A DNA stretch of 46,433 bases from an uncultured Elusimicrobia bacterium (GTDB lineage Bacteria; Elusimicrobiota; Elusimicrobia; Elusimicrobiales; UBA9959), in the NCBI GenBank assembly GCA_903889965.1, contig CAISZM010000046.1:1-46433 (forward strand), in the 5' to 3' direction. The position numbers and the translations under genes are program-made. Below are positions 7,977-15,095 of this stretch, in pieces. Positions within the stretch are counted from its first letter, which is position 1. Every line of letters starts with the position of its first letter. The notes below the pieces were generated by a model. It saw nothing but the letters and a program-made list of their open reading frames with translations, made no database searches and was not told the origin of the DNA.

Positions 7977-9554
7977 CTATTTCAGGATGGTCCTGAGGGC
8001 GTTCCAAAGCACGCCGATATGGCGTTTTCCCTTGTAGATGGGTTGCACCTTTTTGCCCGGCTTCAGCAGCGCGTAGACCGCCGTCTGCGCCGAGCGTACC
8101 GAATATTCCACGGTGAAAACCGTATCGCCGGGAATCTCGCAGAACTGGCCGAGCAGGGCCAGGTTGGGATAGCCCTTCTGGACGGGCGGAGGGCGGTCGC
8201 CCGGCTTTCGCGCCATGAACTGGCTGGTTATATACGGCATCAGGCAGGGAATCGCCGTGGCGGTTTCGCGCAGCAGCGGCAGTTCGCTCTCGAACCCCAG
8301 GTGGCCGCAGAGCTCGGTCAGGATTTCTTCGCCGGTGCATTCGTACATCTTTTTCTGAACAAAGTTGCCGGTCCTGTCGGGGAATAAGCCGTAACCCCAG
8401 AAGACCTGTATGTTCTGCGGCTGATTTATAAAATGCGGCTGCCGGAACAGTACTACCGACATGAGCCAGTTGGAATCTTTTAACGTGACCAGGCCGCCGG
8501 TCCCTGCCTCGTTCCCGGTGAATTCCTCCATTCTCCTGAAGAAGGCGGGGTCGCGCAGCGTTACAGTGAAAGATTCCCATTTTGATTCGTTGGGATGCCC
8601 GCAGAACACGGCGGGCCGGCCCAGGTCCGGGTTGTCTTTTGCGAGGCTTTCCCACAAGGTCCAGGCGCCGTCCTTCTTGCCTGTTTCAAGCAAGGGCGCC
8701 CGCGTCATGGCCCCCAGGCTGGAGTCCGCGGTCATGGAGCCTATGGTGGCGAACACCAGGTCTTCCCGGTTTACCGCTATTTCAAAACTTTCGCCGCGCC
8801 GCGCGTACCGTATCCGCTCTACGGTCCTGGTATTTCCGTCCGTCCTGAAGTCGAGTCCCGTCACCCGGCTGCCCAGTTCGAACCGGACGCCCTGCTCTTT
8901 CAGCCATTTAGAGAGCGGCAGGACCAGCGAGTCATACTGGTTGTATGGCGTGCGGGACACGTCCTCAAGCGTGTGAAAGTGCGGGAAGATATGCAGGAAC
9001 CTGTCCGCGTACCGCCGGAACTCGGCGGCGCTGTGCCAGGGCTGGAACGCGAAAGTAGTGGCCCACAGGTGCCAGAAAACGGTATTGAAGAAAGCCGGCT
9101 TAAAGCAATCCTCTATCCGGCTGTCCCCGATGGCCGCCTCGGACCGCGCCGAAAGTTTAAGCAGGTCGAAACGGTCCCGCCAGCTCAGTCCGGGAGAGGC
9201 CGCGTTCACCTTTTGCCGGTTCCCGTCCACCAGCCGAGCCCGGCAATGCGTTCTTCCCTTTTTATTGAACTCGACGATCTCGTCCATGACCGATCTGCCG
9301 GGATCGCCCAGCGAGGGAATGGAACGGAGGAGGTCCCAGGTGCATTCGAAAGTTTCAAAATTGAGCATCCTGCCGCCGCGGATTACATAGCCGCTCTCCG
9401 GCGAGCCTGCGCCGTCCAGGCTGCCGCCCAGCGTACCGCCCTCTTCGTACAGGCTTATGTTACCCCCGGGGACGCGCCCGTCCCTTATAAGGAACGCGGC
9501 GCAGGAGAGCGACGCAATACCGCCCCCGACAATATAGACATTCTTTTTATTCAT
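7977..9554 (-). CDS. ohyA: Oleate hydratase (myosin-cross-reactive-antigen family flavoprotein)
   Basis: A 525-residue protein. The N-terminal Rossmann motif YIVGGGIASLSCAAFLIRDG (about 7-26) with a downstream acidic residue binds FAD. The following GYVIRGGRMLNFETFECTWD is the family-specific segment near the substrate and flavin. Other family hallmarks include SMTADSSLGAMTRAP, FEWINQP-like PHFINQPQNIQVFWGYGLFP and MPYITSQFMARKPGDRP. The family adds water across the cis-9 double bond of unsaturated fatty acids to give 10-hydroxy acids; FAD is a structural cofactor. It is slightly shorter than many homologues (560-650). It is transcribed alone, converging on the ABC operon. The start has no strong ribosome binding site. 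Confidence 0.9.
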   Translation of the reverse strand: MNKKNVYIVGGGIASLSCAAFLIRDGRVPGGNISLYEEGGTLGGSLDGAGSPESGYVIRGGRMLNFETFECTWDLLRSIPSLGDPGRSVMDEIVEFNKKGRTHCRARLVDGNRQKVNAASPGLSWRDRFDLLKLSARSEAAIGDSRIEDCFKPAFFNTVFWHLWATTFAFQPWHSAAEFRRYADRFLHIFPHFHTLEDVSRTPYNQYDSLVLPLSKWLKEQGVRFELGSRVTGLDFRTDGNTRTVERIRYARRGESFEIAVNREDLVFATIGSMTADSSLGAMTRAPLLETGKKDGAWTLWESLAKDNPDLGRPAVFCGHPNESKWESFTVTLRDPAFFRRMEEFTGNEAGTGGLVTLKDSNWLMSVVLFRQPHFINQPQNIQVFWGYGLFPDRTGNFVQKKMYECTGEEILTELCGHLGFESELPLLRETATAIPCLMPYITSQFMARKPGDRPPPVQKGYPNLALLGQFCEIPGDTVFTVEYSVRSAQTAVYALLKPGKKVQPIYKGKRHIGVLWNALRTILK

Positions 9555-9597
9555 GGCCGCCCAAGTTTAGATCCGTGATCATAGCCTTCAGCATAGT

Positions 9598-9603
9598 ATT
9601 ATA
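9598..9603 (-). promoter_or_regulatory. Candidate -10 element for the oleate hydratase gene
   Basis: On the minus strand a consensus TATAAT (plus ATTATA 9598-9603) is directly preceded by TG. It would start transcription near 9591, about 37 nt before the ATG at 9554. No convincing -35 hexamer is seen at 17 bp, so this is a weak to moderate call. Confidence 0.4.
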
Positions 9604-9835
9604 CATTTCTGATCCGGAGGCTTTGCTTCACAAAAAGGCTATCCCAATAGTACAAAGGTATAAAGGAGCCTGCTACCTTTTGGTTCCTAAAATTAACAAC
9701 TGTAAATAAATTCTTACAATTGTCAGCCGGATTGTTCGCTGGCCGCGGATAACTTAACGGGCGTGATGATGCGGATGGGAGGGCTTGAATGACATTTCCA
9801 GGCCTGAAGCGCTTAATATCCCCATTGCTGAATAG

Positions 9836-9905
9836 GGGGCAGCGACCTGTTTCGGTTGGTGAGAGTAAATTGGAATTAAAAACAGGTCGCTGTTGCCAGT
9901 TTCCC
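9836..9905. repeat. REP-like palindromic repeat, full copy
   Basis: A perfect 13-bp inverted repeat, CAGCGACCTGTTT (9840-9852) and AAACAGGTCGCTG (9880-9892), encloses a 27-nt AT-rich centre with GTGAGAGTAAATTG. It starts with GGGGG and is followed by CCAGTTTCC. Its right half recurs at 10872-10918 and its left half at 11011-11032. This is the form expected of small dispersed elements mobilised or copied in trans (REP/MITE-like); no transposase is present in the window. Confidence 0.7.
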
Positions 9906-10217
9906 AAAAACCTTGCGACCTACAGTTGCTAAATTTCAAGACCCGAGTCAGGACTGACCGGATTGGCTGAGCGCATGCACCTGCGGCTTATAAAAAGTAT
10001 AGGCCCAAAGACCGGCACAATATGCCCCTTTAGCCCTTAAAGAAGACGGCGGTTTTCCACTACAATAGAATCATAGTATGGTGTTGGAGGTTGCTGCGTA
10101 TCTGCGCCCCGCCAACACTGGAAGAGCCGGAAGCCGCACTCCCGAATAAAATGCAGTGTGCTGTATATCATGAACAGCGGCAAATTCCCGGACTCTTCGC
10201 GTAAAAGGAGCCCTTCG

Positions 10218-10790
10218 ATGAATAAATTTCTAACGTTGGCTACAATACTTGCCGCGGCCTGCCTGGTATCCGGCGGGACGGCATCGGCGCAGTCCGTCAG
10301 TATTGCCACGCAAGCTGCAGCTTCCTCCGGTGTTGTTACGGCCGCGCCGGGCCTCAAACAAATGCCATTTGATGATGACTCATTTTACTGCCAGGACGGC
10401 ACACTGCACGGTCCTGGCGGACTGCAGGAATGGTCCGGAGATTCGGATGCCTGCAACAATCCGAATAAAGTCATAATTGGCTACAATTACGCCTGCTTCA
10501 ACGGTTATTTATTTGGACGAAACGGCTTGAAGGAATGGTCGGGCGACTCGGATGTCTGCGGAGATAAGAACAGGGTTGTTCTGGCCGGGCGACACGCCTG
10601 CTTCAACGGTTACTTGTTTGGCCCCAGAGGGATGAAGGAATGGTCGGGCGACTCTAACGCATGCGGCAATCCGAAGGTTATTAAGTTCGGCAATCGTTTT
10701 GTTTGCTTCGCTGGTTACCTTATTGATCATCAAGGCAATGAGCAGTGGACCGGAGACTCGGATTATTGCGGCACCCACGATATTCCGTAA
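10218..10790 (+). CDS. Secreted protein of four 35-residue Cys/Trp repeats, unknown function
   Basis: 190 residues from ATG 10218, which has an AAGGAG ribosome binding site and begins a clear signal peptide (MNKFLTLATILAAACLV ... ASAQ). After a short linker, four tandem units follow, with codon-level starts at 10386, 10491, 10596 and 10701, exactly 105 bp apart. The unit pattern is C-x-x-G-x-L-x-G-x-x-G-x-x-E-W-[ST]-G-D-S-x-x-C, so each unit has two Cys and an invariant Trp. Units 2 and 3 are nearly identical in DNA, implying recent duplication. The cysteines suggest one disulfide per unit in an extracytoplasmic protein. I do not recognise the family. Palindromic repeats flank it on both sides. 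Confidence 0.82.
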   Translation: MNKFLTLATILAAACLVSGGTASAQSVSIATQAAASSGVVTAAPGLKQMPFDDDSFYCQDGTLHGPGGLQEWSGDSDACNNPNKVIIGYNYACFNGYLFGRNGLKEWSGDSDVCGDKNRVVLAGRHACFNGYLFGPRGMKEWSGDSNACGNPKVIKFGNRFVCFAGYLIDHQGNEQWTGDSDYCGTHDIP

Positions 10791-10802
10791 TATTCGGGTA
10801 AA

Positions 10803-10830
10803 GGGGTAAGGTCTTTACTTTTGACCTTTG
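10803..10830. repeat. Short palindromic repeat (AAGGTC/GACCTT type), copy 1
   Basis: GGGGTAAGGTCTTTAC followed by TTTTGACCTTTG. AAGGTC (10808-10813) and GACCTT (10823-10828) form a 6-bp stem. A near-identical copy lies at 18031-18060, directly after addB. This one directly follows the secreted repeat-protein gene, so both copies sit at gene 3' ends. Confidence 0.65.
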
Positions 10831-10871
10831 CTGAAGGGGAAAGGGCGGGAACCTTTTATGGTTTTACCTCG

Positions 10872-10918
10872 GTGAGAGTAAATTGAAATTAAAAACAAGT
10901 CGCTGTCCCCCAGTTTCC
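10872..10918. repeat. Right half of the 9836-type palindromic repeat
   Basis: GGTGAGAGTAAATTGAAATT, then AAAAACAAGTCGCTGT, then CCAGTTTCC: the same as the right side of the 9836-9905 element with a few substitutions (AGGTCG is AAGTCG). The left arm is missing here, so this is a decayed or partial copy. It lies in the 289-bp convergent gap between the repeat-protein gene and the lipoprotein gene; apart from repeats I see nothing else there. Confidence 0.6.
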
Positions 10919-11010
10919 GGGATAAGCTTAAGAAGCGGCTATCTACGGAAGGCAGTCAGTCGGTGACAGAGTGTTGCCAACTGAATTGGAAGCGGCTGAC
11001 GAACAAATAA

Positions 11011-11032
11011 GGGGGCAGTGACCTCTTTCGGT
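11011..11032. repeat. Left half of the 9836-type palindromic repeat
   Basis: GGGGGCAGTGACCTCTTTCG corresponds to GGGGGCAGCGACCTGTTTCG at 9836-9855. Together with 10872-10918 it may represent the two halves of one element now separated by about 90 bp of unrelated sequence. Confidence 0.55.
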
Positions 11033-11079
11033 ATTGATGCACCACGGTCCCATTTTCCCGCGCTCGCTCCGGCTTCGGG

Positions 11080-11607
11080 TTACTTCGCCGACAAATAATC
11101 CAGGATCTGTTTTTCGAGCTTGCCGGTGGAAACGCAGTCCTCTTTTACGCTTGATTCAAGAACATAGTTAGTGCTGAGCAGGTTCTCGTACCTGTATTTT
11201 TTAACCGCGCAGCTGAAAAAAACGTTCACGACCACTTTAGTGGAATTATCGTCTATCTTTTTGATCAGCACATTGAAATTGCCCAGATAATTATCCATCT
11301 CCACTTTCCCGGTCATGGTGGAATCGCCGCGGCCGCAATCCATGAACACCAGGGCGTCCTTCATCGACATGGAATATTCGGTTGAGATCAGCCCCGAAGA
11401 TTTATCGATATTTTTTATCGGGGTGTTATGTGTAGCGAACCATTCAACCGCGCTTTGCCAGGTTGCATCGAACGGCCGTTCTACCCTGCGCTCGTTCTCC
11501 ACCGCATAGGGGGTAGGCGCGATGCGCTGCGGGGCGCTGCAGCCGGAGATGAAAACAAACGACATAAACATATTCACTCCCGCCAGAATCCGTATTGCTT
11601 TCCTCAT
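11080..11607 (-). CDS. Putative outer-membrane lipoprotein, unknown function
   Basis: 175 residues from the ATG at 11607, which has an AGGGG ribosome binding site (TAAAGGGGATAAATATG on the minus strand). The N-terminus MRKAIRILAGVNMFMSFVFI is followed by SGCS, a lipobox with Cys23 as the expected lipidation site. The mature part begins with VERPFDATWQSAVEWF and KNIDKSSGLISTEYS, a pattern seen in small BamC/NlpB-like and other uncharacterised lipoproteins with alternating strands and helices. Later cysteines (MDCGRG, FFSCAVKK, KEDCVS) may form disulfides. A single-gene unit; no clear promoter was picked. Confidence 0.72.
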   Translation of the reverse strand: MRKAIRILAGVNMFMSFVFISGCSAPQRIAPTPYAVENERRVERPFDATWQSAVEWFATHNTPIKNIDKSSGLISTEYSMSMKDALVFMDCGRGDSTMTGKVEMDNYLGNFNVLIKKIDDNSTKVVVNVFFSCAVKKYRYENLLSTNYVLESSVKEDCVSTGKLEKQILDYLSAK

Positions 11608-11784
11608 ATTTATCCCCTTTATGCGCGCTCTATCCGTTCTCAAGTTTATCATTTTCTAAAAGCCTCTTCAGGCGGGTTTGCTGGCAGCGGCTGCTTATGC
11701 GGAACCAGTAGCCGGCCACGGGGAAAGGCAACATGAGCCCTTTGTGGTTTAAACCTGTAAATCCTGCATTTCACGGGCTAAAAT

Positions 11785-11856
11785 CAACACGACAGACCTT
11801 TGTCGCGGTGTTGTGCTATCATTTTACTGTGCGGCGGGCGGATCCTGTAATATAAT
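11785..11856 (+). promoter_or_regulatory. Leader region of addAB: strong hairpin and weak promoter
   Basis: CAACACGACA (11785-11794) pairs with TGTC (11801-11804) and GTGTTG (11808-11813), a 10-bp stem with a 3-nt bulge. Downstream, TTTACT (11823-11828), 17 bp, TGTAAT (11846-11851), or the TATAAT at 11851-11856, are possible promoter elements. Either would leave only a few nucleotides before the addA ATG at 11868, which lacks an obvious ribosome binding site. The rest of the 11608-11867 gap shows nothing I can name. Confidence 0.35.
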
Positions 11857-11867
11857 TATAGCGGCCT

Positions 11868-14800
11868 ATGGTTAAGAAAAGCGAGATCATACTTATAAGC
11901 GCTTCCGCGGGGTCGGGGAAAACGCACGCGCTTACGCGCCGGTACGTGCGCCTGCTGCTGAACGGGGCCGCGCCGGAAAGCATCCTTGCCGTGACATTTA
12001 CCAATAACGCGGCCAAAGAGATGAGGGACCGCATACTTTACTGGCTAAAGAGGGCCGCTTCGGGCGCTGTCTGCGCCGAAACCACGCAGCTCATGGAGGA
12101 CACCGGCCTGGCGATGCCGGACCTGAAGGCTAAGGCCGCAGCGATACTCGAGAACCTGCTCTGCAATTACTACAACCTGCACGTGCAGACCATCGACAGC
12201 TTCCTGAACCGTATAGCCATGTCCTCGGCCGGCGAGCTGGGCCTGCCGCTGCACCCGGACATCACCATGAGCCACAAGCGCCTGGTGGACGTGGCGCTGT
12301 ATTCCATACTTTCAAAAGAAACGGGGAACCACCTTTCCAAACAGGAGATAGAGGATTTCCTGAAATCCCTGCCGCCGGGCAATGCCTATCCATGGGACCC
12401 GGTGGAGAAGATGCGCGAGATCTACGCTAACCTGCTGGCCTTCGAGGGCAAAGCCGAGGGCCGCATAGTGCCGGCCGACACGGACGAGCGGGCCGTACAG
12501 GCCGCCAAGGACGCCGTTGCCTTTAAAAGCGCGGCCTTCCTGAAGGCGCTGGACGAAGGCAAGTATACCTACGCCAACAAAAGCAAACCCGATGTCCTCA
12601 AACTTTACGCCGACGCGCTCAAGGGCGGGGTCCGGGAGGCTATCGCCTCAGGCAACCACGTAAAGATAGCCGGGAATTTCTCGCAGGACTATGGTTTCTT
12701 CAACGGCGGCAAGGTGAGGAGCGTCGGCATATGTCCCGGGGTGGCCGGGCCGATGGGCGATGTGCGCGCCGCCATAGGCGGGTACTACAGCCTGTACGCC
12801 TATCACCGCCTCAACGGTTTTGTGCGGCTTTATCCCAAGTTCAAGGCGGAGTTGGAGCGCATTAAGTCCGGCCTGGAAGATGTGGCCCACATAGACGACA
12901 TAGCCAAGAAGATAACGAATTATTTAAAAGCCGGTGGCGGGCAGTCCGTGCCCGAGGTTTATATACGCCTGGGCGAGCGCGTGCAGCATTTCCTGATAGA
13001 CGAATTCCAGGATACGGACCCGCTGCAGTGGCGGGCCATGCTGCCGCTGGTGCAGGAGGCTTTGTCGCGGGGCGGTTCGCTTTTCGTGGTGGGCGATATA
13101 AAGCAGGCTATTTACATGTTCCGCTACGCCGACTACAAGATAATGCGCCAGTTCATGGAGGCCCTGCACGGCGTGGGGGCCGACGGCGACCCGCTGGGTA
13201 TGACCGCACTGGTGAACATGACAGAGGACGGGAACCACAGGGTGGAAAGCCTGAAGTGGAACCACCGCAGCGGCGGCGTGATAGTGGATTATGTGGACGA
13301 GCTTTTCCAGGAGCGCCTGCCGGCCTACAGGGGCGGCGAGATACTGGCGGAGGGTAATGACCCTACGGGGCTGACCTCCTGCGCGCAGCAGGTGGAGGAA
13401 GATAAGAAGGGGGCTGGGCTGGCGCGCGAGATAGTCTTTTCGCGCAAGGCCGTAAAAGACGCGGCCGCCGGGGCGGATCACGGGGACGACGAGGACGCGG
13501 GCGACCCGCTAGACCGGCAGGTGAGCGATAAAGTAGTGGAGCTGATAAAAGACGCGCATAAGCGTTACCGCTACGACCAGATAGCCGTGCTGGCGCCGCA
13601 GAACAAGAATATCCGCGGGGTGGTGTCCTGGCTGAACGCCGCCGGCGTCCCCGTGGCTTCCATGAGCTCGCTGGATATACGCGAGCGGCCGGCGGTGGCG
13701 GAGCTGATAGCGCTGTTCACTTTCCTGGAATTCCCGGCTAACGACTTGGCCTTTCTTAATTTCGCCTGCGGCGACATCTTTCTGAGTGTTTCGGGGCTGG
13801 ACAGGGAAACGGTATTGGGCGCGGCCGACGGGCAGCGCGAGCAGCGGAAGGCTAAGGGCCGGCCGCTTTACGCCGCCTTCAAGGAGCAGCAGCCCGCGGC
13901 CTGGGCGAAGTTCATCGAACCTCTTTTTTCCAAGGCGGGCTACCTGCCCGTATATGAACTGGCCTCGCTGGCTTTCTCGCTGCTGGAGATCTTTAAGCGC
14001 TTCCCGCAGGAGGCCTGCTTCCTGGTTAAATTCCTGGAGGTGCTGTCCTCGCTGCAGGGGAAAGGCGCGGCCGACGCGCGCAGCTTTATAAATTTCGCCT
14101 CGGACGAAGGCGAGGACTCGGCGGGGGCTTTCAGCATCGAGCTGCCGGAGTACGTGGACGCCGTGCGCGTGATGACCTTCCACAAAAGCAAGGGCCTTGG
14201 CTTCCCGGTGGTTATCAATTTGCTCTACGAGAAGCGCGGGCTTGGCGGCAGCGCTTCCGACCGGAATATATTTTACGACAAGAGCGATCCCGAGCGCGTG
14301 AAGATAGTTTACATAAAGAAAGACTACGCGGAGTGGGACGCTAAACTTAAAGCCATCAGCGAGGCGCGCGAGGCTGACGAGAAGGTGCAGGCGCTGAACG
14401 AGCTCTACGTGGTGACCACGCGCGCGAAGAACGAGCTTACGAACCTGGTGGTGCGCGGCGGCGACGAGCAGGGCGAAGGCTCCGGAGCCAAATTCCATTA
14501 TGTATTCGCCGACGCCGAGAAGGGCGCCCCGGATCCCGCGGCCGTGGCCGAGCCGCGCGCGCACAAACCTTCAGTGGTCAAACAGCCGGTTTTCCCCGAG
14601 CCGGAAATCCCGGCCGCCGGTACCACCCTGGAGGGCTACCGCGCCGCCCAGCGCGGCCTGCTCTACCACGAAGTGCTGATGCGCGTGGACTGGATAGGGA
14701 GCGGCCTGATTGACAGGCTTGGGCTGGCCTTCGACGCCTGCGCCTGGAAATACAGCCCTGCGCTGCGCGCGGAGAAAACGGGCGTGACCGCAAAGCTGCT

Positions 14801-15095
14801 GAGCCTGCTGAACAAGCCCGAAATAGCCGCTTTCTTTATAAAAAAGCCCGGGCGCGAGCTGAAGCGCGAGACCGAATATCTTTCCGGCCCGGAGGGCGGC
14901 AAACTTAAGCGGGTGGACCGCCTGCTGATCGAAGGCGGCCGGGCAGTGATAGTGGACTTCAAGACCGGCGGCGAAAGCGCCGCTTACCAGGACAAGATAA
15001 GGGCATACGCTGCAGCCGTGAGCGAAGCCACCGGCCTGCCGGCTGAGGGCTGGCTGATATACCTGGACGAAGAAAGCGCGGAGAAGGTCTTATGA
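11868..15095 (+). CDS. addA: AddA-like helicase-nuclease, double-strand break repair
   Basis: A 1075-residue UvrD/RecB-type SF1 helicase with a C-terminal PD-(D/E)XK nuclease. Motifs in order: Walker A SASAGSGKTHAL (near residue 15), motif Ia TFTNNAAKEMRDRI, motif II FLIDEFQDTDPLQW, motif III VVGDIKQAIYMFR, motif V VRVMTFHKSKGLGFP, motif VI LYVVTTRAKNEL. The nuclease has VDRLLIEGG followed by VIVDFKTGGESAAYQDKI and RAYAAAV, giving the D...DxK core and the Q-x-x-x-Y-like helix. With AddB it would process DNA ends for RecA loading. It overlaps addB by ATGA (15092-15095), implying translational coupling. Somewhat shorter than B. subtilis AddA. Confidence 0.88.
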   Translation: MVKKSEIILISASAGSGKTHALTRRYVRLLLNGAAPESILAVTFTNNAAKEMRDRILYWLKRAASGAVCAETTQLMEDTGLAMPDLKAKAAAILENLLCNYYNLHVQTIDSFLNRIAMSSAGELGLPLHPDITMSHKRLVDVALYSILSKETGNHLSKQEIEDFLKSLPPGNAYPWDPVEKMREIYANLLAFEGKAEGRIVPADTDERAVQAAKDAVAFKSAAFLKALDEGKYTYANKSKPDVLKLYADALKGGVREAIASGNHVKIAGNFSQDYGFFNGGKVRSVGICPGVAGPMGDVRAAIGGYYSLYAYHRLNGFVRLYPKFKAELERIKSGLEDVAHIDDIAKKITNYLKAGGGQSVPEVYIRLGERVQHFLIDEFQDTDPLQWRAMLPLVQEALSRGGSLFVVGDIKQAIYMFRYADYKIMRQFMEALHGVGADGDPLGMTALVNMTEDGNHRVESLKWNHRSGGVIVDYVDELFQERLPAYRGGEILAEGNDPTGLTSCAQQVEEDKKGAGLAREIVFSRKAVKDAAAGADHGDDEDAGDPLDRQVSDKVVELIKDAHKRYRYDQIAVLAPQNKNIRGVVSWLNAAGVPVASMSSLDIRERPAVAELIALFTFLEFPANDLAFLNFACGDIFLSVSGLDRETVLGAADGQREQRKAKGRPLYAAFKEQQPAAWAKFIEPLFSKAGYLPVYELASLAFSLLEIFKRFPQEACFLVKFLEVLSSLQGKGAADARSFINFASDEGEDSAGAFSIELPEYVDAVRVMTFHKSKGLGFPVVINLLYEKRGLGGSASDRNIFYDKSDPERVKIVYIKKDYAEWDAKLKAISEAREADEKVQALNELYVVTTRAKNELTNLVVRGGDEQGEGSGAKFHYVFADAEKGAPDPAAVAEPRAHKPSVVKQPVFPEPEIPAAGTTLEGYRAAQRGLLYHEVLMRVDWIGSGLIDRLGLAFDACAWKYSPALRAEKTGVTAKLLSLLNKPEIAAFFIKKPGRELKRETEYLSGPEGGKLKRVDRLLIEGGRAVIVDFKTGGESAAYQDKIRAYAAAVSEATGLPAEGWLIYLDEESAEKVL

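Larger units (their letters stand above)
9555..10217. other. Intergenic region with palindromic repeat, no supported gene
   Basis: About 660 bp between the divergently placed oleate hydratase and secreted-repeat genes. It holds the oleate hydratase -10 candidate, a small stem (AAAGGTA 9654-9660 with TACCTTT 9674-9680) and the palindromic repeat at 9836-9905. I see no reading frame with coding character. Composition is more AT-rich than in neighbouring genes. The 5' leader of the next gene contains a good ribosome binding site, AAGGAG, at 10205-10210. Confidence 0.6.

Noticed and set aside
8595-9578. 327-codon plus-strand frame opposite oleate hydratase
   Set aside because: Antisense shadow in GC-rich DNA. 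The minus strand has clear family motifs over its whole length.
10037-10357. 106-codon minus-strand frame before the secreted repeat gene
   Set aside because: Overlaps the signal peptide and leader of the well-supported plus-strand gene, with no motif.
13509-14564. Long minus-strand frame inside addA
   Set aside because: Antisense shadow with His/Arg/Gly-rich low-complexity translation and no motif; addA motifs lie on the other strand.
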